Shown: in pieces, positions 1-4,995 of the stretch | Layout: every line of letters begins with the position of its first letter | How positions within the stretch are numbered: the stretch's first letter is position 1 | Assembly: GCA_964346495.1 (NCBI GenBank) | Contig: CAYFUW010000107.1 | Coordinates: 1 to 5,009 of the forward strand | Length of the DNA: 5,009 bases | Reading direction: 5' to 3' | DNA from: JBGZFC01 sp964346495 | GTDB lineage: Bacteria > Bacteroidota > Bacteroidia > Bacteroidales > Dysgonomonadaceae | Position numbers and translations under genes: made by a program | Notes under the pieces: generated by a model | The model's input: only the letters and a program-made list of their open reading frames with translations | Databases searched by the model: none | What the model was told of the DNA's origin: nothing

Positions 1-15
1 TAATCGTCGGATGAA

Positions 16-28
16 TTTGTAATCCCGA
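16..28 (+). repeat. 13-bp direct repeat TTTGTAATCCCGA, copy 1
   Basis: TTTGTAATCCCGA here is repeated exactly at 188-200, 172 bp downstream in the same orientation. The sequences around the two copies differ. It is probably one of the dispersed intergenic words of this genome. Its function is unknown. Confidence 0.6.
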
Positions 29-31
29 CTT

Positions 32-94
32 GTTTCGTGTTTCGTGTTTCGTGTTTCGTGTTACGAGTTACGTGTTTCGTGTTGCGAGTTCTGA
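32..94 (+). repeat. Heptad tandem array, consensus GTTTCGT (9 units)
   Basis: Nine consecutive 7-bp units run without an indel. Five are exact GTTTCGT (starting at 32, 39, 46, 53 and 74). The others are GTTACGA (60), GTTACGT (67), GTTGCGA (81) and GTTCTGA (88). Changes concentrate at the fourth and seventh bases, while the leading GTT is invariant. A related array follows the fcl stop codon at 4823-4878. The unit is too short, and spacers are absent, for a CRISPR array. The array is not translated in any long frame. Confidence 0.9.
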
Positions 95-119
95 GTTTTT
101 AAAATATTACACACAAATT

Positions 120-138
120 CCCCTTTAGGGGCTAGGGG
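120..138. repeat. CCCC/GGGG inverted repeat
   Basis: CCCC (120-123), TTTA, GGGG (128-131) forms a short perfect stem, and a second GGGG at 135-138 could pair alternatively with the same CCCC. It is an isolated G/C block in AT-rich surroundings. No T-run follows on either strand, so I do not call it a terminator. It resembles short G/C-block words seen between genes in Bacteroidota, a comparison made from memory. Confidence 0.45.
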
Positions 139-145
139 TAAAAGG

Positions 146-180
146 TCTTGTGTCTTGACTCTTGGTTCTTGCGTCTAATT
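146..180 (+). repeat. Heptad tandem array, consensus TCTTGNN (5 units)
   Basis: Units TCTTGTG, TCTTGAC, TCTTGGT, TCTTGCG and TCTAATT follow one another at exactly 7 bp. The first five bases are constant in four of the five units and the last two vary freely. The unit sequence is unrelated to GTTTCGT at 32-94 but the period is the same. A degenerate copy lies at 318-345. The final unit also forms the 10-bp palindrome TCTAATTAGA at 174-183. Confidence 0.8.
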
Positions 181-187
181 AGAGTGA

Positions 188-200
188 TTTGTAATCCCGA
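188..200 (+). repeat. 13-bp direct repeat TTTGTAATCCCGA, copy 2
   Basis: Exact second copy of the word at 16-28, in the same orientation. It sits between the TCTTGNN array and the 8-bp duplication that starts at 212. Confidence 0.6.
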
Positions 201-211
201 AATAAATTTTG

Positions 212-227
212 TTTACTAGTTTACTAG
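212..227 (+). repeat. 8-bp tandem duplication TTTACTAG
   Basis: Two adjacent perfect copies of TTTACTAG (212-219 and 220-227). A related partial word, TTTACTAA, recurs at 243-250. Function unknown; consistent with replication slippage. Confidence 0.6.
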
Positions 228-251
228 AAACTTGTCAACTTATTTACTAAA

Positions 252-282
252 TGTCATTTCGAACAAAGTGAGAAATCTAATT
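252..282 (+). repeat. Hairpin-forming dispersed repeat, left copy
   Basis: A 31-bp element starting TGTCATT contains a 5-bp perfect stem, ATTTC (256-260) and GAAAT (272-276), around an 11-base loop GAACAAAGTGA. A second copy in the same orientation lies at 4917-4947 and matches at 25 of 31 positions. Four of the six differences are two compensatory pairs in the stem, so pairing is preserved. From memory, the element resembles a common Bacteroidota intergenic repeat. It is probably a REP- or MITE-like element; that classification is inference. Confidence 0.75.
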
Positions 283-314
283 CGTAAATCCGAAATCGAA
301 AATCGCAAATTAAA
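280..314 (+). repeat. Heptad array, consensus AATCGNA (degenerate, 5 units)
   Basis: Successive 7-bp blocks ATTCGTA, AATCCGA, AATCGAA, AATCGCA and AATTAAA align with a shared leading A and central TCG-like core. This is a third unit sequence with the same 7-bp period within this intergenic region. It overlaps the last bases of the hairpin element. The outer units are weak. Confidence 0.6.
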
Positions 315-317
315 TGG

Positions 318-345
318 TCATGACTATTGGTTCTTACATCTATAA
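318..345 (+). repeat. Decayed second copy of the TCTTGNN heptad array
   Basis: Blocks TCATGAC, TATTGGT, TCTTACA and TCTATAA align unit for unit, without gaps, to TCTTGAC, TCTTGGT, TCTTGCG and TCTAATT at 153-180. Identity is 21 of 28 bases; within it, 14 of 16 bases from TTGGTTCTT onward match. It lies directly upstream of the fkp start, where a promoter would be expected, so the fkp leader may itself derive from repeat DNA. Confidence 0.6.
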
Positions 346-352
346 ATAAAAA

Positions 353-369
353 TATAAAATCATTTTATA
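353..369. promoter_or_regulatory. 17-bp perfect palindrome abutting the fkp start
   Basis: TATAAAAT, a single C, then ATTTTATA form a perfect 8-bp inverted repeat ending four bases before the fkp ATG. The position overlaps the ribosome-binding zone, so it could be an operator or a weak structure modulating initiation. It is made almost only of A and T, and such palindromes arise easily by chance in AT-rich DNA, so a regulatory role is a guess. No Shine-Dalgarno sequence is present before the ATG. Confidence 0.35.
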
Positions 370-373
370 AACT

Positions 374-3229
374 ATGCGATATCTTCTTTCTCTTCCACCC
401 AATGCCGTAAAAGATTATCACAATCTTAACGAGCGAGACAGTAATAAGTGGTTTTGTACCTCAGATCCTGTTGATAAACGATTGGGTTCCGGAAGCGGAA
501 CTACCTGGTTGCTGGAAGAGTGTTACAGGGACGAAAATCCGGGTGTAGATTTCGAAAAGTGGTTGTCAAAAGAGAAAAGAATTTTAATTCACGCAGGCGG
601 ACAAAGCAGAAGACTTCCTGCTTATGCGGTTGCCGGAAAAACGAGTATTCCTATTCCTGTGTTTCGTTGGGCGAGAGGGCAAAATTCCAGACAAGACCTG
701 CTTTCTCTCCAAATGCCGCTTTACGAAAAAATAATGGAGCAGTCTCCATCTTCTTTAAAAACTCTTATTGCAAGTGGCGATGTTTATATACATGCCGATA
801 GTCCATTGCGGGAAATTCCCGAAGCAGATATAGTTTGTTTCGGTCTTTGGGTGAATGCGTTATTGGCTACAAGGCACGGTGTATTTGCTTCTTCAAGAGA
901 AACTCTGGATGAGCTGGACTTTATGCTTCAAAAACCATCGTTAAAGGAGTTGGAGAATTTGTCTCACTCTCACTTTTTCCTGATGGATATCGGGGTTTGG
1001 CTACTTAGCGACAGGGCTGTTGAGTTATTGCGTAAACGCTCATATTGTGAGACGGGAACAATGCAGTTCTATGACCTTTATGGTGATTTTGGTTTGGCTT
1101 TGGGCAGTAATCCAACAAAAGCAGATGAGGAAGTAAATAGGTTGTCGGTAAAAATTGTTCCTCTCGAAGGTGGACATTTTCATCATTACGGCACAAGTCG
1201 TGAAATGATTTCATCTACTCTCGCGATGCAAAACAAAGTTTATGACCAACGATTGATAATGCATCGTAAAATCAAACCTCATCCTGCGATTTTTACCCAA
1301 AATGCAATCGTTAATTATAGGTTTGCTGAGAATAACGGAACAATTTGGATTGAAAACTCCTTTATTCACAGCGAGTGGCAACTGTCGTCGGATCATGTAA
1401 TTACGGGTGTACCCGAAAATTGCTGGAAGTTAAATCTACCTCAAGGAGTTTGTATCGATATAGTTCCTGTAGGCGAAAAGGGTTATACGATAAGACCTTA
1501 CGGTATAGATGACAAGTTTAAAGGAAATATCGACTCTTCTGAAACGGTGTGGATGGGAGAACCACTATCGCAATGGCTCGTAAATCGTGGATTAACCTTG
1601 AGCGATATTACTACTGATGTGGTGGATATTCAAAATGCGAAACTTTTTCCCTATGTGGAGTCTGTCGAAGAGATGGGAGTTGTTCTGAGTTGGATGATTG
1701 ATGCACATTCAGAATCGGACAAAAGAAAAGATATCTGGTTGAAATCGCGTCGCTTTTCGGCAGATGAGCTGATGGAGCATGCATCTTTGCCTCGTCTGTA
1801 TGCTCAAAGAGAGATGTTTTTAAAAGAAAATTATCCGATGATGGAAAAGAATTATCAAAAAAGTGTTTTCTATCAGTTGGATTTAAAGAGTGTTGCAGAT
1901 GATTATTCACGTTTGCAACTGGAACTCCCTTCGGCTTTAAGTAAAGATGCCGATAGAATGCAGCAGATTCATAACCGGATGCTCCGCTCTCGTATTCTTA
2001 GGATGCGAGGAGAAGATGACAAATCGATAGAAGAGGAGTCTGAAGCTTTTTCATTGTTGAGGAATAGTTTAATCGATGCATCACTTCAGCGCAAGCAAAA
2101 TCCTAGTCTATCCGTAATGACTGATCAAATTGTGTGGGGTAGGTGTCCGGTAAGAATCGATCTGGCAGGTGGTTGGACAGACACACCGCCTTTCTGTTTA
2201 TATTCGGGAGGGAATGTCGTGAATATAGCAATAGAATTGAATGGTTTAAAACCCTTGCAAGTTTATGTGAAACCTTGCTCCGATTATCATATCGTGTTGC
2301 GCAGTATAGATATGGGGGCGACTGAAATTGTACGCACTTATGAAGAGTTGCAAGATTATATTAAATTGGGTTCTCCATTTTCAATACCAAAAGTGGCACT
2401 TGCTCTCAGCGGTTTTCTTCCACAATTCTCTGCTCAGCAATTTCCTTCGTTAGAAAATCAATTAAAAGCTTTTGGTTCGGGAATAGAAGTTTCGCTTCTG
2501 TCAGCTATCCCTGCCGGTTCGGGTTTGGGCACAAGCTCAATTCTTGCCTCTACTGTATTAGGTGCGTTAAACGATTTTTGTAGTTTAGGATGGAGTAAAA
2601 ACGATATCGGAATACAGACGCTTGTTTTGGAGCAGCTATTAACAAGCGGTGGTGGCTGGCAAGACCAATATGGCGGTATTCTTCACGGAGTTAAGCTTTT
2701 AGAGACAGAAAAAGGTTTTTTGCAAAGTCCACAAGTGAATTGGTTGCCTGACTATCTTTTTACCGATGCAGAATATAAGCCATGCCATCTTTTGTTTTAT
2801 ACGGGAATAACACGTGTTGCGAAAAATATTTTGGCAGAGATAGTCAGAGGTATGTTTCTTAATTCAAATGAACATCTGGCAATACTGAACGATATGAAAA
2901 TACATGCCCGGGAAATGAGTGATTGTATCCAGCATGGCAATTTTAATAAATATGGAAAACTTGTTTTAAAAACCTGGGAACAGAAAAAAATGCTTGACAG
3001 TGGTACCAATTCGCCCGACATTCAGCGTATTATCGATTTGATTAAAGATTATACCTTGGGTTATACACTGCCCGGAGCAGGTGGTGGAGGGTATTTATAT
3101 ATGGTTGCAAAAGACCAGGATGCTGCCGCTCGCATTCGTAAAACTCTTAATGAGAACAGACAGAACGAAAGAACTCGTTTTGTTGATATGCAACTCTCTA
3201 AAACCGGATTTCATGTGTCAAGGTCGTGA
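374..3229 (+). CDS. fkp: Bifunctional L-fucokinase / L-fucose-1-phosphate guanylyltransferase
   Basis: Fkp is the cytoplasmic fucose-salvage enzyme. The C-terminal kinase converts L-fucose and ATP to L-fucose-1-phosphate; the N-terminal domain couples this to GTP, giving GDP-L-fucose and pyrophosphate. The protein has 951 residues, close to my recollection of about 949 for Bacteroides fragilis Fkp, so it looks full length. The nucleotidyltransferase signature GGQSRRLPAYAVAGK lies at residues 75-89. A region of about residues 300-430 fits the beta-helix segment of this family, followed by a charged linker. The GHMP kinase part starts near 585: motif 1 around RIDLAGGWTD (594-603), ATP loop PAGSGLGTSS (713-722), a WQDQYGG segment with the likely catalytic Asp764, and motif 3 LPGAGGGG (899-906). 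The ATG at 374 gives the expected N-terminus and the next stop is TGA. No frameshift or missing motif is seen. The next gene starts 85 bp downstream on the same strand. GDP-fucose made here would feed capsule and glycoprotein fucosyltransferases. Confidence 0.96.
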   Translation: MRYLLSLPPNAVKDYHNLNERDSNKWFCTSDPVDKRLGSGSGTTWLLEECYRDENPGVDFEKWLSKEKRILIHAGGQSRRLPAYAVAGKTSIPIPVFRWARGQNSRQDLLSLQMPLYEKIMEQSPSSLKTLIASGDVYIHADSPLREIPEADIVCFGLWVNALLATRHGVFASSRETLDELDFMLQKPSLKELENLSHSHFFLMDIGVWLLSDRAVELLRKRSYCETGTMQFYDLYGDFGLALGSNPTKADEEVNRLSVKIVPLEGGHFHHYGTSREMISSTLAMQNKVYDQRLIMHRKIKPHPAIFTQNAIVNYRFAENNGTIWIENSFIHSEWQLSSDHVITGVPENCWKLNLPQGVCIDIVPVGEKGYTIRPYGIDDKFKGNIDSSETVWMGEPLSQWLVNRGLTLSDITTDVVDIQNAKLFPYVESVEEMGVVLSWMIDAHSESDKRKDIWLKSRRFSADELMEHASLPRLYAQREMFLKENYPMMEKNYQKSVFYQLDLKSVADDYSRLQLELPSALSKDADRMQQIHNRMLRSRILRMRGEDDKSIEEESEAFSLLRNSLIDASLQRKQNPSLSVMTDQIVWGRCPVRIDLAGGWTDTPPFCLYSGGNVVNIAIELNGLKPLQVYVKPCSDYHIVLRSIDMGATEIVRTYEELQDYIKLGSPFSIPKVALALSGFLPQFSAQQFPSLENQLKAFGSGIEVSLLSAIPAGSGLGTSSILASTVLGALNDFCSLGWSKNDIGIQTLVLEQLLTSGGGWQDQYGGILHGVKLLETEKGFLQSPQVNWLPDYLFTDAEYKPCHLLFYTGITRVAKNILAEIVRGMFLNSNEHLAILNDMKIHAREMSDCIQHGNFNKYGKLVLKTWEQKKMLDSGTNSPDIQRIIDLIKDYTLGYTLPGAGGGGYLYMVAKDQDAAARIRKTLNENRQNERTRFVDMQLSKTGFHVSRS

Positions 3230-3232
3230 TTT

Positions 3233-3258
3233 GTGAGTTTAATCGTTTCGGGTTATGA
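3233..3258 (+). repeat. Short remnant of GTTTCGT-type heptads after fkp
   Basis: Immediately after the fkp stop, the blocks GTTTCGG (3245-3251) and GTTATGA (3252-3258), preceded by a looser GTGAGTTTAATC, resemble the heptads at 32-94 and 4823-4878. With only two good units this could be chance, but the position just after a stop codon parallels the array after fcl. Confidence 0.4.
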
Positions 3259-3262
3259 ATAT

Positions 3263-3306
3263 CACAGAGTGTCGCAGAGTTAATATTTTAAAGTTTCACA
3301 AAAAAT
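3263..3306 (+). repeat. Left imperfect inverted repeat of the GxxExxY cassette
   Basis: CACAGA at 3263-3268, then CGCAGAGTT (3273-3281) and AAAGTTTCACAAAA (3290-3303), align in order with the reverse complement of 3701-3740, which reads CACAGA, CACAAAGTT and CAAAGTTACGCAAAGA. The pairing is imperfect with small indels. The A/T-rich right part lies just before the GxxExxY start codon. Confidence 0.55.
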
Positions 3307-3314
3307 GAGGTTTT

Positions 3315-3698
3315 ATGATTGAAAATGAGATCAGTTATAAGATAATTGGAGCTGCTATGAAAGTGCATGCTGCATTAGGACCCGGTTTATTGGAAAATGC
3401 ATACGAAAAGTGTTTATTGTATGAATTGCAAAAGTCCGGATTATATGTTGAATGCCAAAAGGCATTACCATTGGTTTATGAAGAAATAAATTTAGAAACT
3501 GGATATAGGGTTGATTTATTGGTGGAAAATAAAGTCGTAGTAGAAATCAAATCTGTAGAAACTCTAAATGATGTTCATTTGGCTCAGGTTTTGACCTACT
3601 TAAAACTATCCGACTGTAAATTAGGTTTACTTATCAATTTTAATGTAGTAAGCTTAAAACTTGGAATAAAGAGAGTTATTAATGGATTAATTGAATGA
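3315..3698 (+). CDS. GxxExxY protein (PD-(D/E)XK nuclease-like)
   Basis: A 127-residue protein of the GxxExxY family, carrying the signature as G24-L-L-E27-N-A-Y30 in the segment LGPGLLENAYEKCL. A PD-(D/E)XK-like core follows: D67 in YRVDLLV, then E77-I-K79 in VVVEIKS, and Q91 in HLAQVLTYL, a pattern typical of restriction-endonuclease-fold proteins. The family is usually assigned to that superfamily (PDDEXK_3), but I know of no established function for it. No signal peptide or membrane segment is seen, so it is probably cytoplasmic. The ATG at 3315 is preceded by GAGG at 3307-3310, an SD-like match at a short 4-base spacing. The protein begins with the amphipathic helix normal for the family, so it appears complete. 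It sits between two fucose-nucleotide genes but has no evident link to that pathway; inverted repeats on both sides suggest an independent cassette. Confidence 0.88.
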   Translation: MIENEISYKIIGAAMKVHAALGPGLLENAYEKCLLYELQKSGLYVECQKALPLVYEEINLETGYRVDLLVENKVVVEIKSVETLNDVHLAQVLTYLKLSDCKLGLLINFNVVSLKLGIKRVINGLIE

Positions 3699-3700
3699 AT

Positions 3701-3745
3701 ATCTTTGCGTAACTTTGACTAAAACTTTGTGTAATCTGTGGTTAA
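3701..3745 (+). repeat. Right inverted repeat with internal CTTTG units
   Basis: Four related blocks follow each other: CTTTGCGTAA (3703), CTTTGACTAAAA (3713), CTTTGTGTAA (3725) and TCTGTGGTTAA (3735). The stretch is the inverted counterpart of 3263-3306. It contains TAACTTTG (3710-3717), which matches the Bacteroidota -7 pattern TAnnTTTG, about 40 bases before the fcl ATG, so the cassette edge might supply a promoter for fcl. No well-spaced TTTG -33 element is visible, so this is weak. The GTG at 3738 lies inside this repeat. Confidence 0.55.
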
Positions 3746-3755
3746 ATTAATAAAA

Positions 3756-4823
3756 ATGAACAAAAATTCAAAAATATATGTAGCAGGACATCGCGGACTT
3801 GTTGGCTCTGCTATCTGGAAAAATCTACAATCGAGAGGTTATAACAACCTAATTGGAAAAACATCACGAGAACTTGACTTGAGAGATAGTCAAAAGGTTG
3901 AAGAGTTCTTTCAAAAAGAGAAACCGGAATATGTTTTCCTTGCAGCAGCCCACGTTGGCGGAATAGTTGCAAACAATGTCTATCGTGCCGATTTTATATA
4001 TAATAATTTGCAAATTCAAAACAATGTGATTGGTGCGAGTCATCGTCACGGAGTAAAAAAGTTGCTTTTTTTAGGTAGCACCTGTATATATCCTAAAGAA
4101 GCACCCCAACCAATGTCGGAAGACTCTTTGCTAACTGCGCCTTTGGAATATACAAACGAGCCTTACGCTATTGCTAAAATTGCAGGACTAAAAATGTGCG
4201 AAAGTTTTAATATTCAGTACGGTACTAATTTTATAGCAGTAATGCCCACAAATCTGTATGGTCCTAATGACAATTTCGATTTGGAAAAGAGTCACGTACT
4301 TCCTGCAATGATACGAAAAGTGTATTTGGCAAAAATGCTTTGGGAAGGTAATTGGGCAAAAATTCGTGAAGATTTAAACAAGCGTCCCATTGAAAATATT
4401 AGCGGCGAAAATTCTGAATCGGAAATTGAGAATATCCTTCTAAAATATGGCATTACCAACAAGTATGTAACGCTTTGGGGGACAGGAAAACCGATGCGTG
4501 AGTTCCTTTGGAGCGAAGAGATGGCTGATGCATCTGTTTTTATTATGGAAAATGTGAATTTTGATGACCTGAAAGCGGGAATGACCGAAATTAGAAATTG
4601 TCATATCAATATCGGTACAGGAAAGGAAATCAGTATTAAAGAGCTATCTGAGTTGGTTATGAAAACTATTGATTATAAGGGTGATATCGTTTTTGATACA
4701 ACTAAACCTGATGGTACTATGCGAAAATTGACCGATGTTTCTAAACTGCATTCTCTCGGCTGGAAACATAAAATAGAGATTGATGAAGGTGTTAGGAAGA
4801 TGTATGAGTGGTATGTTGGATAG
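3756..4823 (+). CDS. fcl: GDP-L-fucose synthase (GDP-4-keto-6-deoxymannose 3,5-epimerase/4-reductase)
   Basis: Fcl (WcaG) converts GDP-4-keto-6-deoxy-D-mannose to GDP-L-fucose by 3,5-epimerisation and NADPH-dependent 4-reduction, in the cytoplasm. It is an extended short-chain dehydrogenase: the cofactor-binding glycine motif is G11-H-R-G14-L-V-G17 near the N-terminus. The triad is S108 (in LGSTCIYP), Y137 and K141 (YAIAK); the epimerisation residues are C110 and H180 (KSHVLP). Each is one position beyond its E. coli counterpart (Ser107, Cys109, Tyr136, Lys140, His179). The chosen ATG gives 355 residues. An in-frame GTG at 3738 would add six residues but lies in the upstream repeat. E. coli Fcl is about 321 residues; the extra length is mainly a charged segment at about residues 200-236, before the WGTGKPMREFLW motif, which I recognise from Bacteroidota homologues. 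The substrate-producing dehydratase Gmd is absent from the window. A fucose-pathway pairing with fkp supports the call. Confidence 0.95.
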   Translation: MNKNSKIYVAGHRGLVGSAIWKNLQSRGYNNLIGKTSRELDLRDSQKVEEFFQKEKPEYVFLAAAHVGGIVANNVYRADFIYNNLQIQNNVIGASHRHGVKKLLFLGSTCIYPKEAPQPMSEDSLLTAPLEYTNEPYAIAKIAGLKMCESFNIQYGTNFIAVMPTNLYGPNDNFDLEKSHVLPAMIRKVYLAKMLWEGNWAKIREDLNKRPIENISGENSESEIENILLKYGITNKYVTLWGTGKPMREFLWSEEMADASVFIMENVNFDDLKAGMTEIRNCHINIGTGKEISIKELSELVMKTIDYKGDIVFDTTKPDGTMRKLTDVSKLHSLGWKHKIEIDEGVRKMYEWYVG

Positions 4824-4878
4824 TTCTGAGTTTTGAGTTTATAGTGTTGAGTTGCGGGTTGCGGGTTTCGTGGTGCGG
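4823..4878 (+). repeat. Heptad array of GTTNCGN type after fcl (8 units)
   Basis: Eight gapless 7-bp units: GTTCTGA, GTTTTGA, GTTTATA, GTGTTGA, GTTGCGG, GTTGCGG, GTTTCGT and GGTGCGG. The first unit starts at the last base of the fcl TAG stop codon. The consensus matches the 32-94 array, and GTTCTGAGTTTT (4823-4834) is identical to 88-99. Two units in the middle are poorly conserved. No terminator hairpin with a T-run is seen after fcl. Confidence 0.75.
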
Positions 4879-4916
4879 TGAGGATTAATTAATAATTACA
4901 AACTACTAATTTTTTC

Positions 4917-4947
4917 TGTCATTCTGAACGAAGTGAAGAATCTAGTT
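4917..4947 (+). repeat. Hairpin-forming dispersed repeat, right copy
   Basis: Stem ATTCT (4921-4925) pairs with AGAAT (4937-4941) around GAACGAAGTGA. The left copy at 252-282 has ATTTC/GAAAT. Both stems are perfect although two base pairs are swapped, which argues that the fold rather than the primary sequence is kept. The two copies, in the same orientation, flank the fkp-fcl segment. Confidence 0.75.
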
Positions 4948-4952
4948 TCTTT

Positions 4953-4987
4953 GTCCGATGACCGAAGTCTGATGACCAAAGTCCTAT
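4953..4987 (+). repeat. Heptad array, consensus GWCYGAW (5 units)
   Basis: Units GTCCGAT, GACCGAA, GTCTGAT, GACCAAA and GTCCTAT are gapless at 7 bp. They can also be read as a 14-bp repeat of alternating GTC and GAC units (4953-4966 and 4967-4980). The sequence is distinct from the other arrays but has the same period. Confidence 0.75.
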
Positions 4988-4995
4988 GTTGGCAC

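Larger units (their letters stand above)
1..373. other. Repeat-rich non-coding region upstream of fkp
   Basis: I see no credible gene in these 373 bases on either strand. The stretch is a mosaic of short repeats: a GTTTCGT heptad array, a CCCC/GGGG inverted repeat, a TCTTGNN heptad array, an 8-bp tandem duplication, a hairpin element, an AATCGNA heptad array and a decayed second copy of the TCTTGNN array. They are listed separately. A promoter for fkp must lie here or further upstream, but I find no convincing match to the Bacteroidota TTTG / TAnnTTTG promoter pattern. Confidence 0.8.
3263..3740 (+). mobile_element. Putative GxxExxY cassette bounded by imperfect inverted repeats
   Basis: The GxxExxY gene is enclosed by about 40-bp imperfect inverted repeats (3263-3306 and 3701-3740) beginning CACAGA on the left and ending TCTGTG on the right. 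The repeats fit tightly: the left ends nine bases before the start codon and the right begins two bases after the stop. Removing the 478-bp unit would bring the fkp stop and fcl ATG to 48 bp apart, a normal operon spacing. I see no clear target-site duplication and no transposase, so movement, if any, would need help from elsewhere. The mobile interpretation is inference. Confidence 0.4.

Noticed and set aside
32..94. CRISPR-like array
   Set aside because: The units are 7 bp, contiguous and without unique spacers, and no cas genes are present.
120..138. CCCC/GGGG stem as a transcription terminator
   Set aside because: The stem is only 4 bp and no T-run follows it on either strand.
1005..1214. 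Open frames inside fkp on other strands and frames (for example 1005-1214, 1611-1910, 2797-3021 on the minus strand; 520-801 and 2143-2325 on the plus strand)
   Set aside because: All lie within the intact fkp frame, have compositions atypical of real proteins and show no recognisable motif.
3305..3322. Five-codon frame ATG AGG TTT TAT GAT TGA overlapping the GxxExxY start
   Set aside because: It could be a leader peptide, but a frame this short occurs easily by chance, and the GAGG inside it is better read as the SD-like site for the ATG at 3315.
3710..3717. TAACTTTG as a Bacteroidota -7 promoter element for fcl
   Set aside because: It matches TAnnTTTG exactly, but it is part of a repeated CTTTG series and has no well-spaced TTTG -33 partner, so I do not list it as a promoter of its own.
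3738..3755. GTG codon as an upstream start for fcl, adding six residues
   Set aside because: The GTG lies within the TCTGTGG end of the cassette repeat, and the added residues are not typical of the family. The ATG at 3756 places the GxxGxxG motif and catalytic residues at positions that match E. coli Fcl with a uniform offset of one.
3864..4049. Minus-strand open frame within fcl
   Set aside because: It is the antisense of conserved Fcl sequence and has no recognisable domain.
4879..4916. Terminator after fcl in the AT-rich stretch ending TTTTTT
   Set aside because: No stable stem precedes the T-run; TTAATTAA alone is too weak.
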